Shown here one piece after another: positions 1-8,884 of a DNA stretch of 49,393 bases. This DNA comes from an uncultured Enterorhabdus sp. (GTDB taxonomy: Bacteria > Actinomycetota > Coriobacteriia > Coriobacteriales > Eggerthellaceae). The notes beneath the pieces were generated by a model that had not been told where the DNA came from, did no database searches, and saw only the letters and a program-made list of their open reading frames with translations. Both the position numbers and the translations under genes were made by a program. How positions within the stretch are numbered: the stretch's first letter is position 1; every line of letters begins with the position of its first letter. The DNA lies in NCBI GenBank assembly GCA_947649205.1, contig CANSQM010000019.1, positions 1 through 49,393 of the forward strand, given 5' to 3'.

Positions 1-67
1 GACAGGATTTGAACCTGCGGCCTCTGCGTCCCGAACGCAGCGCTCTACCAAACTGAGCCACAACCCG
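1..67 (-). tRNA. tRNA-Pro (anticodon CGG), 3' end cut off
   Basis: Read on the minus strand this begins at the acceptor stem CGGGTTG, followed by a D-arm with TGGCTCAG...GGTAGAGC. The anticodon stem CTGCG/CGCAG holds the loop TTCGGGA, which gives anticodon CGG (proline, codon CCG). The T-arm GCAGGTTCAAATCCTGT is intact. The closing 3' acceptor strand and CCA lie outside the window, so the gene is partial. The GGTTCAAATCC T-loop and 7-nt anticodon loop make the call secure. Confidence 0.96.
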
Positions 68-179
68 TTTTTGCTCCCTTGCGGGCAGCGAACGCTATGA
101 TACCACAGAAGGGCCGCCATGCAAGGAAAAAGTTGAGCGATTGGCGAGGCCTCCCCGCGCGATCGACGCGAAGCCGCCT

Positions 180-656
180 CTAGCGGCCACGCTCGGCCTC
201 GCGCTCGGCGAGATAGGCCTTCGGTACCACCTTCACCACGACGTGGCCGTCGCTCATGACATCGCCCTCGTCGTCATAGGCCGCCACATTCCAGATGAGC
301 TTGTAGCCGGCTCGGCGCGACGGCACGCGCTCGGCCAGGGTGGCCACCCCGCGCACGGCGCCGTTCTTGCCGCTCTTCCGATGGCGCACGCACACTTCCA
401 CGCCGAAGGGCTGCTCGCTCTGCCCGTCGCAGATCATCTCGCCGCCGGCCGAGGCCACGGTTTCCAGCAGGGCAATGGTGGCGCCCCCGTGCACGAAGCC
501 GAAGGGCTGGGTGATGGCCGGCGTGATGGGCATGACTGCCTCCACCCGCTCGTCGCTGGCCGCCGTGATGACGATGCCCAGCGTATGGTTCAGCCCCGTG
601 GTCTCCCGCTTGCGGGCCACCTCGGCGGCCCTACCGGTCAGCGGCGTCGCCTCCAT
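180..656 (-). CDS. PaaI/MenI-like hotdog-fold acyl-CoA thioesterase
   Basis: A 158-residue hotdog-fold thioesterase, predicted to hydrolyse an acyl- or aryl-CoA thioester in the cytoplasm. The family signature is plain at about residues 50-70: QPFGFVHGGATIALLETVAS, where HGG lies in the hot-dog helix and the following Glu is the usual catalytic acid of the 4-hydroxybenzoyl-CoA/DHNA-CoA thioesterase group. Later conserved segments (GVEVCVRHRKSG, VWNVAAYDDEG-like strand) fit a full-length single-domain enzyme. Its start lies 26 bp inside the end of the upstream membrane gene, so the two are translationally coupled. DHNA-CoA hydrolase (MenI, menaquinone synthesis) would suit an anaerobic respirer, but no menaquinone gene is nearby; the substrate is not known. 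Confidence 0.85.
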   Translation of the reverse strand: MEATPLTGRAAEVARKRETTGLNHTLGIVITAASDERVEAVMPITPAITQPFGFVHGGATIALLETVASAGGEMICDGQSEQPFGVEVCVRHRKSGKNGAVRGVATLAERVPSRRAGYKLIWNVAAYDDEGDVMSDGHVVVKVVPKAYLAEREAERGR

Positions 657-1773
657 CGGGAGCCTCCTTTCCCGGAAGGCCGTTCTCGGCCGTCGAGTCC
701 GATGCTGGAGCCGCAGCGGCCCGGGCCCGCACTTCCTCGAGGGGCACGGGCTTGCGGGTGCGGGCCTTCTCGGGCGGAGCGAAGGCCTTCATGCGCTGGA
801 TGACGAAGGCACCCACGAGGAAGGGCAACCAGAACACGATGCCGCGGTAGACCATGACCACGGCCAAGCCCGTGGCCGAATCAATGCCGAACAGGGCGAA
901 GGCCACGGTGACTGCCGCCTCCACCACACCGACGCCCTGGGGCACGAAGGAGATCATGGCGAACAGGGTGGCCACCACGTAGCCGCAGATGAGCGCCTCG
1001 GGGTGATTGACGCCGAAGGCGAAGCCCACGAGCACGAAGCAGCTCATCTCGCAGATGCTCGACAGCGTGGTCCACAGAAACGACTGCACGGTCTTCTTCG
1101 GGTTCTTCGTGATGAGGTGCGCCGCGCTCGAGAAGTTGTGGATGGTACGGGTAACAGCCTCGTCGATGGGGGCCTTCTTGAACTTCGCGAGCACCCAATC
1201 GGCCAGCTTCACGAAGGGCCGCAGCACCTTCAGCACCAGGTTCGGCTTCAGGCCGCCCACGGTGATGACGAACACGAGGCCGCCCACGAGCACAATGGCC
1301 ACCGCCCCCACGGCCAGCCAGCCCGGCTGAAGGCCCACGGTGAGGGACAGGACGCCGAAGGTGACGAGCATGATGATGACGAAGCCGGTATCGATGGACA
1401 ACTGCATGAGCAGGGCCGCCGTCGTGCCCTTGCCGGCCTGCATGCCGTTCTTCGTGGCCGTGGCCATGACGAGCGAGGTGCCCGCCAGATTCATGGAGGG
1501 CGCCACGGTGTTCATGAAGAAGGTGCCGAACACGAGCGACAGACCCGTGCCGTAGCTGATGTGGCCGTTGACGGTGTTGAAGCAGGCTTGGAAGCCGCGG
1601 CCCTGGGCCAGGTACTTGCACACCTGGGCCACCACGGCCGCGCCGATGAAGAACGGCGTGCCCTGCTTGATGGTCTCGACGAGCTTCACGAGCGAATCGC
1701 CGGAAAAGAACACGAAGGCGAGCACGATGACGACCACGACGCCGATCATGATCTTCTGCAAGTTGCCACGCAC
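631..1773 (-). CDS. Lysylphosphatidylglycerol synthase TM-region / flippase-like membrane protein (YbhN/UPF0104 family)
   Basis: A polytopic inner-membrane protein of about 380 residues with roughly eight hydrophobic segments. The family is recognised from the pattern GTFFMNTVAPSMNLAGTS (about residues 85-105) and the late motif SFVPQGVGVVEAAVTVAF (about residues 275-295), both typical of the transmembrane half of MprF and of stand-alone UPF0104 proteins. No lysyltransferase domain is present. The last 50 residues are a charged, Pro/Ala-rich cytoplasmic tail. A GTG lies at 1782, but the ribosome-binding AGGGAGG overlaps it; the GTG at 1773 sits 8 nt after that site and is preferred. It overlaps the thioesterase gene by 26 bp. 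A role in lipid or glycolipid translocation is inferred from the family only. Confidence 0.82.
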   Translation of the reverse strand: MRGNLQKIMIGVVVVIVLAFVFFSGDSLVKLVETIKQGTPFFIGAAVVAQVCKYLAQGRGFQACFNTVNGHISYGTGLSLVFGTFFMNTVAPSMNLAGTSLVMATATKNGMQAGKGTTAALLMQLSIDTGFVIIMLVTFGVLSLTVGLQPGWLAVGAVAIVLVGGLVFVITVGGLKPNLVLKVLRPFVKLADWVLAKFKKAPIDEAVTRTIHNFSSAAHLITKNPKKTVQSFLWTTLSSICEMSCFVLVGFAFGVNHPEALICGYVVATLFAMISFVPQGVGVVEAAVTVAFALFGIDSATGLAVVMVYRGIVFWLPFLVGAFVIQRMKAFAPPEKARTRKPVPLEEVRARAAAAPASDSTAENGLPGKEAPDGGDAADR

Positions 1774-1889
1774 GGAGCACACCTCCCTTTCGGTTCCTTC
1801 GCGCCGGCCGCCGCGCCAGCGACGGGATCGGCCTCGCCCCGGTCCCGCGCGGTACCAAGAACCGCCCGGCCATTTCGGGGCACCGACAG

Positions 1890-1895
1890 ATTATA
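1890..1895 (-). promoter_or_regulatory. Candidate -10 element for the flippase-thioesterase pair
   Basis: A TATAAT hexamer on the minus strand inside an otherwise GC-rich 250-bp gap, about 115 nt before the GTG start at 1773. No good -35 box is visible at 17-18 bp, so this is a candidate only. The rest of the gap (1783-2032) shows nothing else I can name. Confidence 0.35.
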
Positions 1896-2032
1896 GCCCA
1901 CCGAAGCCGTTTCGGCGGCCCGCGCCGCGACAACGAAAGCCGACGGCGCCATCCCGCGCCGCCGCCTCGGCGCCAAAAGCGGGATTGACGCCTGCGACGG
2001 GCAGCGGGGCCCTCCTCAAAGTCGGCACCTTC

Positions 2033-3706
2033 CTAGGAACGCGGCGGCCGGCGGCGGCTCAAGAGGGCCAGGGCCGCACCGCTCGCCACCACGACAACGC
2101 ACGCGATCACCATGGGCACGCCCAAGTCGTCACCGGTCTGGGCGAAGGCCGCCGGGGCCGAGCCCCGAGCCGGCGCCCCGCCACGAGACGATGCGGTCCC
2201 GCTTCCCGCACCCTGACCGGCACCGGAGCTCGCGCCGGCCGTCCCGGAGCCCCCTTCGCCCGTGCCGCCGGCTGCGGCACCGCCGGACTGATCGGACGAA
2301 CCGCCGGCATTGTCAGTCGCATCGGGGGCCCCTGCGCCAGGATGGTCGCCGTGCGGCCCATCCGCATCGGCGCCCGGGCCGCCATCGCCTCCTGGCGGGG
2401 GCTCCTCGGTTCCAGACTGGCCGGGCCGGTCACTCGCGCCTCCCTGATCGGGGTCGGCCGGGGTGTCGGTGCCGGGCTCTTCCGAGGCCTTCAGATGGTT
2501 TTCCCACACCACGGGGCTCGGCTGGGCATCCAGATCCACATCCACCCAGCGGTCGCTGTTCGCGGGCTTCTTCCGCACGTAGGTGACCGCGGCGTCCAGC
2601 GCGCCGTCGCTGCCCTCGGCCACTTCCACGGTAACAATGTAGGAGCTCTCATCGAGCACCACATCGGCCGGCGCCGAGCGGGTCGCGCCCGTCTGCTTCA
2701 CGGCGTAGAAGAACCGTCCCGGCCCATCGAAGACCGCTCCGTCGATCAGGCGCACGCTCGCCCCCTCCGACCCGCTCGCCGCGGCGGCGCAGGGCACGGT
2801 GCCGCTCTCGATGATGGTGCCGTCCTCGGCCACCTCCCTCACGGAGAAGGTGAACTCGCCGGCCGAGATGGACTCGCCGTCCAGGAGCACGGCGCCATCG
2901 AAGCGATCGAGCACGGCCCCGTTGAAGATGTTGAGGAAGCCCTGCCCCGCTCCGGAGGTAGGCTTGGCCGGCCGGTCGTCGAACGTGGCGTCGCCCAGGG
3001 GCAGCACCGCGAGCACCGGGCTGCCGCCTGCGTCGGCGGTCTGGTACACGTACAGGTAGATGCGCTTCACGCTGTCGTCGTAGGTGACGCCCTGGTAGAC
3101 ATAGTGGCCGCGCTCGTCGCGGGTCACCCCGTCCTTGAGAGAGCCGTCAGGATTGCGCGGCACCTGCTCGGCGACGGTATAGCAGAACACGCGCCCCACG
3201 GAGCGCTCGGTGGCCGTCTGCCCGAGCAACGCGCTGTTGAAGGCAAGGGAGCCGAAGGTCACGGCGCCCCCGGCGTTATTCTGGGCCAGAGCCGAGGCGG
3301 GCATCGGCTGATCGCTCTCGGGATAGTACGTCAGATCGCCATGGGCCACGAGCTCGTACTTCTCGGCATCGGAGAGCGCGCTGGAGCGCAGCTGCCGCGG
3401 CAGATTCGACCCCGCCGGTAGGGAAGACACGCCCGCTGCCGCCAGGCGGAAGGAAAATTCCCCGGCCGCCAAGGGCCGGCCTTCCAGGTACTTCATGCCG
3501 GAAATAGTGAACGAGACGGGCTCGGGCTGGCTTCCTGCGGCCGCAGCGGTCAGGGGCATCCCCAAGCGCCCCGGCAGCCCGTCGGCTTCCTCGGCGAAGG
3601 CCACCGGAGCCGCCATCAGCCCGACAACGCTTACCATGAGAGCCGCCAAGATCCAAGCCGCTGTGCGCCGCCACCGGCTCGTCGGTTTCTCCCCGTTCCC
3701 CACCAT
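2033..3706 (-). CDS. Secreted pilin-like surface protein with two FctA/Spy0128-type domains and a sortase-type C-terminus
   Basis: A surface protein of about 557 residues. From the chosen start (ATG at 3706) a charged stretch GEKPTSRWRR precedes a hydrophobic signal segment ending near PVAFA. Two beta-sandwich regions of the streptococcal pilin isopeptide-linkage (FctA/Spy0128) type follow: domain 1 with FTISGMKYLEGRPLAAGEFS, and domain 2 with ISAGEFTFSVREV, GRFFYAVKQ and SSYIVTVEV. Then comes a 120-residue Gly/Pro/Ala/Asp-rich wall-spanning linker, the motif FAQTGD, a hydrophobic helix and RRR, which is a degenerate LPXTG sorting signal. An upstream in-frame ATG exists at 3757 but adds a non-signal extension. 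No sortase is adjacent; the class B sortase at 16 kb is the only one in the window. Confidence 0.8.
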   Translation of the reverse strand: MVGNGEKPTSRWRRTAAWILAALMVSVVGLMAAPVAFAEEADGLPGRLGMPLTAAAAGSQPEPVSFTISGMKYLEGRPLAAGEFSFRLAAAGVSSLPAGSNLPRQLRSSALSDAEKYELVAHGDLTYYPESDQPMPASALAQNNAGGAVTFGSLAFNSALLGQTATERSVGRVFCYTVAEQVPRNPDGSLKDGVTRDERGHYVYQGVTYDDSVKRIYLYVYQTADAGGSPVLAVLPLGDATFDDRPAKPTSGAGQGFLNIFNGAVLDRFDGAVLLDGESISAGEFTFSVREVAEDGTIIESGTVPCAAAASGSEGASVRLIDGAVFDGPGRFFYAVKQTGATRSAPADVVLDESSYIVTVEVAEGSDGALDAAVTYVRKKPANSDRWVDVDLDAQPSPVVWENHLKASEEPGTDTPADPDQGGASDRPGQSGTEEPPPGGDGGPGADADGPHGDHPGAGAPDATDNAGGSSDQSGGAAAGGTGEGGSGTAGASSGAGQGAGSGTASSRGGAPARGSAPAAFAQTGDDLGVPMVIACVVVVASGAALALLSRRRPPRS

Positions 3707-3841
3707 GGCGATCACCCGCCCTTTCTCACTCAGAACGCGCGGCGATCGGAGGGCCACGCCCCCTTAGCATAGGGGCTGATTCGCACCGGGTGCCGAGGGA
3801 GCGGGCTTTGTTCGCGGCCCGTCATCCCCCCGTAAGTGGCA

Positions 3842-3880
3842 GGTGACCCGCATCGCAACGAGCGCGCGATGCGGGTCACC
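3842..3880. repeat. Perfect 15-bp inverted repeat with 9-nt loop
   Basis: GGTGACCCGCATCGC (3842-3856) is repeated exactly in reverse complement at 3866-3880, separated by 9 nt. It lies between the ATP-grasp gene (ends 3980) and the start of the pilin-like gene (3706), both minus strand. There is no T-tract on either side, so it could be a terminator lacking a U-run, a processing hairpin, or an operator for the pilin-like gene. Confidence 0.6.
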
Positions 3881-3979
3881 ACGGTACGATGGGCGCGACG
3901 CGGGGCCGGAGGCGACGAGGAGAAACCGGGCAGGAATTCCGAGCCTGGCCGGCTCAGCGGCGAAGAGGAGCAGGGCTTC

Positions 3980-5134
3980 CTAGCCGACGAATTCCATGAG
4001 GTCGCTGCGCAGCAGCCAATCGCGCTCGGCCGCCCCCGCCTCGTCGGCTCCCGTATCCAGGAAAAGGAAGCCGTAGAATCCCACGGTCTCGGGATCGAAG
4101 CGATGGTAGGACAGCACATGGGAGCAGCGGGCCAGCAGGGCATCGTGGTCGAAGGGGGCCGCCAGATCGGCCTCGGGCGCCGGGTTCAGCAGCGACATGG
4201 AGAACACGCGGCCGGGATGGGCCCCGTACCGGGCGGCCAGATCCACCTTCTCGTTTTCCAGGAACGCCTCGTAGGTGCGCAGGCCCACGCCGAAGTAGGC
4301 CACATCGGTGCCGCCGAGGCCGGCGAAGCGCAGGGGGTTGAACTCGATGGGGGCGATGACGTCGCCGTCCACCCGCAGTTCTACGTGTACGGGAATGTTG
4401 CGGGCGCCCACGATGGCGTTCACGGCCTCAAGCCACGCCAAGAAGCGCGGTCCCATCTCGTTCACGATGGCCTCGTCGGTAAGGTACATGCGGTCGGAAG
4501 TGTCCTCGGGGCCGGCGAAATCGTGGCGCAGGACGTTCAGCAGATGGGGTGCGCCCTCCTCGTCGAAATAGCAGTCCAGGGCGTATTCCACGCCGCTGAT
4601 GAAGCCCTCGATGATGTACACGTCACCGCCCACCACGCTCTCCGGATAGCGCTCGTGCCACCCGTCCTCGCGCCGGGCGATGTCGGCCACGGCGTCGGCC
4701 CAGTCGTCGGGCTCCTCAATGACGTAGACCCCCATGGAGCAGAAGCCCACCGAGGGCTTCAACACCACGGGCAGGGGCAGATCGTCCACGTTCACGGCAT
4801 CCAGCTCGTCGCGGGTCACCGTGGCGTAGAACAGGTTCGGATTCAGCGCGACCAGTTTCTCGCGCATGAGGGCCTTGTCCTTGAACAGCGCGATGGCCTC
4901 GGTGAGCCCGGGATTGTCCACATGGTCCATGATCCACGCCAGGGCGTTCTCGGAATTGGTGTACACCCGCTCCCCTGCCTCCAGGCGCCGCGCCGCCTCG
5001 GCGTCGTCCACCAGGTTGAGGGCGCGACCGTCCGCAAGGCTGCGGGCGAAATCGTTGGCAAGCACCGGATGCTGCGACTCTTCCATATAGTCGAGCAGGG
5101 GTGCTGAGGCGTAGGGGGCATCGATGATGATCAT
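3980..5134 (-). CDS. Stand-alone ATP-grasp family carboxylate-amine/thiol ligase, substrate unknown
   Basis: A 384-residue ATP-grasp protein. The nucleotide-binding lysine and loop are visible in PVVLKPSVGFCSMGVYVIEE, the central strand in VYIIEGFISGVEYALDCYFDE, and the metal-binding acidic/Asn pair in APIEFNPLRFAG. The enzyme should activate a carboxylate as an acyl-phosphate with ATP and ligate it to an amine or thiol; neither partner can be told from the sequence. The start at 5134 has AAAGGAG five nt upstream; the longer open frame running to 5698 overlaps the next gene and is rejected. It is a lone gene with a terminator upstream, so context gives no pathway. The closest family look is the carbamoyl-phosphate-synthase-like or D-Ala-D-Ala-ligase-like group. 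Confidence 0.8.
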   Translation of the reverse strand: MIIIDAPYASAPLLDYMEESQHPVLANDFARSLADGRALNLVDDAEAARRLEAGERVYTNSENALAWIMDHVDNPGLTEAIALFKDKALMREKLVALNPNLFYATVTRDELDAVNVDDLPLPVVLKPSVGFCSMGVYVIEEPDDWADAVADIARREDGWHERYPESVVGGDVYIIEGFISGVEYALDCYFDEEGAPHLLNVLRHDFAGPEDTSDRMYLTDEAIVNEMGPRFLAWLEAVNAIVGARNIPVHVELRVDGDVIAPIEFNPLRFAGLGGTDVAYFGVGLRTYEAFLENEKVDLAARYGAHPGRVFSMSLLNPAPEADLAAPFDHDALLARCSHVLSYHRFDPETVGFYGFLFLDTGADEAGAAERDWLLRSDLMEFVG

Positions 5135-5239
5135 GGGGACTCCTTTGAAGCGAGGCCGCCGAGGCGGCCTTCCGAACGAACGCATGGACCCCATTATAGC
5201 CGTCGACCCCCACCGCGCGGGACCTGCGCCCGAAAACGG

Positions 5240-5274
5240 GAAACGCGCCCCCTGGGAGGATGGGGGCGCGTTTC
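5240..5274 (-). terminator. Hairpin terminator downstream of the flavin reductase gene
   Basis: GAAACGCGCCCCC (5240-5252) pairs perfectly with GGGGGCGCGTTTC (5262-5274), a 13-bp stem with a 9-nt loop, about 110 nt past the stop codon of the reductase. The stem itself ends in TTTC, but the trailing T-tract is short. Confidence 0.65.
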
Positions 5275-5385
5275 TCATAAAGGGAGGAAATGGCACGGTG
5301 GGGGCGCCGCCCGGAGGCAGCGCGAGCCAGCGTGAGGAGCCGACATTCCCGGCCGACCCCGCAAGGCCGGCCGGAGCGCTGCGGC

Positions 5386-7047
5386 TTACAGGCTGGCGAC
5401 GTACTTGCCGGTGACGTAGCCCTGGGTGTGGGCGCGGCCCAGCGAGAGGCCCGGCATGTACATGGAGTAGTCCACGCCGCCGTAGAAGTTGCCGGCGGTG
5501 TTGCCGATGGCGAACAGACCCGGGATGGGCTCGCCGGTTTCCACGGCCAGCACCTCCATGTTCGGGCCCACGTTCACGCCGGACACGACGGCGGACACGC
5601 GCACGTGACGGTGGATGCCGTAGAAGGGCGGGGTGTCGATGGCCGTGAGCCACTTGCCCTCCTTGCCGAAATCCAGGTCCTTGCCGGCGGCGACGCACTC
5701 GTTGTAGCGCTCGACGCTCTTCACGAAGGCGGCGGTGTCGGTGATACCGAGCTTGCCGGCGAGCTCCTCCAGGGTGTCAGCCTTGAAGGTGCCGATCTGA
5801 TCCTCGAAGACGCCGACCTTCTCCACGTCCTCCTCGGGCATGTAGACCTTGATGGCCTCGGGATCGAACAGCTTGCCCGGCCACTCGGCAGCGGCGGTCA
5901 TGTAGTTGCTGTCGAAGATCTGGTTGTAGTCGCCCTGATCGGCCTCGCTGCGCAGGAAGTTGTTCATGAGGGACATGCCCAGCGTCTCGTCACAGAAGCG
6001 GGTGCCGTCCTGCTTCACGGCCAGGAAGGGCATGTCGGCCATGGAGCCCGGGCCGCCGTCGAAGTCGTGGAGCATCTTGGTGTGGGTGATGTCCTCGATG
6101 GCACCGCCGGCCCACACGGCCATCTTGTGGCCGTCACCGGTCTTGTTCATCTGCTTGCGGCCGAGGTTGGCCAGGTCGGGCAGATAGTAGGCCATCATGT
6201 CGTCGTCGTTCTGGTAGTCGCCGGTGGCCAGGATGACGCCTTTTGCGGCATTGAACTGCACCATGCCATCGGGACCCTCGGCGATGACGCCGGTCACGCC
6301 GGCCGCGTCGCCCACGAGCTGCTTGGCCTCGGTGTTGTAGAAGATCTCGACGCCCTGGGCGGCGGCGTAGTCGGCGAGCACCTGCATGCCGTCACCGGTG
6401 TTGTAGGGCTTCGGGCCGAAGTCGATGGACAGGTAGTCCATGGGGTAGCCGTTCACTTCCTTGATGGCGGCGGTCCACTTCATGGTGGTGTCGGAAACCT
6501 GGGCGCCCTCGGCGGTGGCCAGGTCGAGCATCCACTTGATAGCCTCGCCGGAGTTCTTGGCCCACAGCTCCACCTGCTCGCGCTTGCCGCGGTACTGGTG
6601 GTCCTTCAGCAGGCGGGACACCACGGCCTCCACGCCGGCCTCGTCGGAGGTGTCCAGCAGAATGCCCGTGGCGGTGTTGCCCTGGGAGATGGCCGTGGCC
6701 TCCTTCTGGATGAGGGCCACGGTGGCGCCGGCCTCGCGGGCGGTGATGGCGGCGGGCACGCCAGCAGCGCCGGCGCCCACGATCACGATATCGAAGTCCT
6801 TGGTATCGGCGACATCGGTGATGGGCTCGGGGGCGGCCAGGAAGCTCGGCAGACCCTCGCGGGTGTGGCCGGCCACCACGGTGGTGCCGGTCGTCGCCGT
6901 CTCGGTGGCACCGGTACCGGCGCTCGCGGCCGTGCCGGCCTCGTTGCCGGCCGGGGAGCAGGCGCCCAGCAGGGCGGCGCCACCGAGACCGGCGGCGGCC
7001 AGGCCGCTGATCTTGAACATGTCGCGACGAGTGAACTCTGCAGTCAT
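5386..7047 (-). CDS. Tat-exported FAD-dependent reductase (fumarate reductase/succinate dehydrogenase flavoprotein fold)
   Basis: A 553-residue secreted flavoprotein. The N-terminus has a Tat motif (TRRDMFKISGL) and a lipobox-like LLGAC, predicting export folded and lipid anchoring. A dinucleotide-binding fold follows at about residue 86 (DIVIVGAGAAGVPAAI). The C-terminal FAD-contact region (GLFAIGNTAGNFYGGVDYS, then MPGLSLGRAHTQGYV) is complete. It lacks the N-terminal FMN-binding domain seen in two paralogues in this window. Family members reduce C=C bonds of organic acceptors such as fumarate, urocanate or cinnamates in anaerobic respiration; the acceptor here is unknown. AAAGGA precedes the ATG. 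It is divergent from the LuxR gene at 7317, which probably controls it. Confidence 0.88.
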   Translation of the reverse strand: MTAEFTRRDMFKISGLAAAGLGGAALLGACSPAGNEAGTAASAGTGATETATTGTTVVAGHTREGLPSFLAAPEPITDVADTKDFDIVIVGAGAAGVPAAITAREAGATVALIQKEATAISQGNTATGILLDTSDEAGVEAVVSRLLKDHQYRGKREQVELWAKNSGEAIKWMLDLATAEGAQVSDTTMKWTAAIKEVNGYPMDYLSIDFGPKPYNTGDGMQVLADYAAAQGVEIFYNTEAKQLVGDAAGVTGVIAEGPDGMVQFNAAKGVILATGDYQNDDDMMAYYLPDLANLGRKQMNKTGDGHKMAVWAGGAIEDITHTKMLHDFDGGPGSMADMPFLAVKQDGTRFCDETLGMSLMNNFLRSEADQGDYNQIFDSNYMTAAAEWPGKLFDPEAIKVYMPEEDVEKVGVFEDQIGTFKADTLEELAGKLGITDTAAFVKSVERYNECVAAGKDLDFGKEGKWLTAIDTPPFYGIHRHVRVSAVVSGVNVGPNMEVLAVETGEPIPGLFAIGNTAGNFYGGVDYSMYMPGLSLGRAHTQGYVTGKYVASL

Positions 7048-7316
7048 GGGTGGTCCTTTCTCTAGACCCGTGATTCAAAACGCCTCGCGGAGACTGAGCC
7101 GGCGAGGGTTTCCCTCCACGCCGAATCACGATCGACGTTGGAGGCACCCTAGCGCGTAACCTCGGGCGAGATGCGTCGACCACGCCGCCACTTCACGGGA
7201 TTATTTTTATAACCCCCTTTTCTAACCCTTTAACGATCAGGTAATTTGATGAACTGTCAACAAATGATGACGGGCAGGTTCATGTATCATAACCCCATGC
7301 ATAAACGGGAGGAAGC
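7048..7316. promoter_or_regulatory. Divergent promoter region, reductase / membrane LuxR
   Basis: This 269-bp gap is markedly AT-richer than its surroundings between about 7196 and 7300. It contains an imperfect dyad ATGAACTG (7249-7256) / CAGGTTCAT (7275-7283), and a TATCAT at 7285-7290 that could be the -10 of the LuxR gene. TTGACA on the minus strand (7260-7255) could be a -35 for the reductase, although no good -10 sits at the right distance. The dyad is a plausible regulator site by position only. Confidence 0.4.
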
Positions 7317-8858
7317 ATGACCATGGCCAATCGAGATCGTCGGGAATACGCCCCAGGGCGCTCCGACGCCCCAAAAGAAGCGATGCCCGTCGCCGAGGAA
7401 GCCGGCACCGAGGCCACCGAGCCCTGGCACTTCGGCCTGTCCGCGCTGCTGAGATTCAAGCTCCCCCGCGTACCCCTGTTCTTCCTCGGCATCGGCGTGT
7501 ACCGCGCCTGGATCGAAATCGCCTTCGTCGGCTCCTTCGTCAACTTCCCCTCCCTGCCCCTGCCCATGCGAGAGTGGTTCGACGCCACGGCTGCCCTCGT
7601 CATGATCCTCTGCGTGGTGCTCGCCCGCCGCATCGGCCCCTTCTACCGCCGCCGCGGCATCTTCGTGCTGTGCGGCACCACCATGGTAGCTTCCACGGCC
7701 ATGCTCTTCGCCACCATCTTGGCCCCGGCCGTCGCGCCCCTGCTCGGCATGCCGGCCGCCGTGCTCGGAGGCATCGGGCTCGGCCTTATCATCCTTATTT
7801 GGAGCGAAGTCTACGGGTGTCTGAACCCGCTACGCGTGACCTTGTACTACGCGGCCTCCATGATCGCCGGCGCCCTCATCGTCTACGTGTTCATGGGATT
7901 CCGCATGGAATGGCTCGCGGTGTTCGCGAGCATCCTGCCCCTCGTCTCCCTCATCTTCGCCCGCCGGGCCATGGACGAGGTGCCCGCCGCCGAGCGCCCG
8001 GCTCCCGCCGACGTGAAATTCAAGGCCCCGTGGAAGATATTCCTGCTCATGGCCTTATACGCCTTCGCCTATGGCATTATCGAGACGCGAGCCTATTCCG
8101 GCAGCTTCGGGCCCCATTCCTCGCCGGGCTGCCTCATCGTGGCCCTCATCATCTTTTTGGGAGTGGCCCTGCGTCGGGAGCGCTTCGATTTCAACTCCAT
8201 CGTGCGCATCGCCCTGCCGCTCATGATCGTGGCCTTCTGGCTGGTGCCGGCCTTGGGCATCGAGGCCTACGCCCTCAGCGGACCGGCGGCCGTGGGCGGC
8301 TACACGGCCGTCTCGGTGCTCATCATGACGCTGTGCAGCAACATGTGCTACCGCTACGGCGTGTCGGCCATCTGGCTCTTCGGCATCGAGCGGTCGGTGC
8401 GGCTCGTGTTCATGATTCTCGGCCGCAGCGTCGCCTACGTGGGCCTGACGGCGCACCTCGGCGGCATCGACGGGGCCAGCCTGGTGTCGGGCTTCGCCGT
8501 GACCGCCGTGCTGCTGGCCACTCTGCTGCTGTTCCGCCAGAAGGAGATTACGGGCAACTGGGGCGCGAACCTGCTGACAGGTCGCGGCAAGAGCCCTGAG
8601 GAACTGCACAGGGAGCGCATTGCGGCCCAGTGCGCCGAGGTGGCAAGCCGTTACCGCCTGACGGGCCGCGAGACCGAGATTCTGAACCTGCTGGCCCAGC
8701 GCAAGACCGTGGGCATGATCGAGCGGGAGCTGTTCATCGCCAACGGCACGGCCAAGGCCCACGTGCGCCACATCTACCAGAAGCTGGACATTCACTCGCG
8801 GGAGGAGCTGTTCGCCCTCATCGATCCCGGCGAAGTGGACCCCCTCGCGGGCAAGTAG
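7317..8858 (+). CDS. Membrane-embedded LuxR-family transcriptional regulator (multi-TM sensor, C-terminal HTH)
   Basis: A 513-residue protein with about 12 hydrophobic segments spanning residues 40-400 and a C-terminal LuxR/GerE helix-turn-helix at about 445-505 (RLTGRETEILNLLAQRKTVG, then IANGTAKAHVRHIYQKLDI). This architecture, a transporter-like membrane half joined to a LuxR DNA-binding domain, is common in Eggerthellaceae beside reductase genes. It is thought to sense a small molecule in or across the membrane. GGGAGG lies six nt before the ATG. The divergent neighbour is a Tat-exported reductase, so the likely ligand is that enzyme's substrate (inference). The HTH scissor residues and the TGRE start of the domain look intact. 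Confidence 0.88.
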   Translation: MTMANRDRREYAPGRSDAPKEAMPVAEEAGTEATEPWHFGLSALLRFKLPRVPLFFLGIGVYRAWIEIAFVGSFVNFPSLPLPMREWFDATAALVMILCVVLARRIGPFYRRRGIFVLCGTTMVASTAMLFATILAPAVAPLLGMPAAVLGGIGLGLIILIWSEVYGCLNPLRVTLYYAASMIAGALIVYVFMGFRMEWLAVFASILPLVSLIFARRAMDEVPAAERPAPADVKFKAPWKIFLLMALYAFAYGIIETRAYSGSFGPHSSPGCLIVALIIFLGVALRRERFDFNSIVRIALPLMIVAFWLVPALGIEAYALSGPAAVGGYTAVSVLIMTLCSNMCYRYGVSAIWLFGIERSVRLVFMILGRSVAYVGLTAHLGGIDGASLVSGFAVTAVLLATLLLFRQKEITGNWGANLLTGRGKSPEELHRERIAAQCAEVASRYRLTGRETEILNLLAQRKTVGMIERELFIANGTAKAHVRHIYQKLDIHSREELFALIDPGEVDPLAGK

Positions 8859-8884
8859 CCTCGGCGGCCGTTCGGATCCGCTCC

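Noticed and set aside
5135..5698. N-terminal extension of the ATP-grasp frame
   Set aside because: It overlaps the flavin reductase gene and a terminator, and AAAGGAG marks the ATG at 5134.
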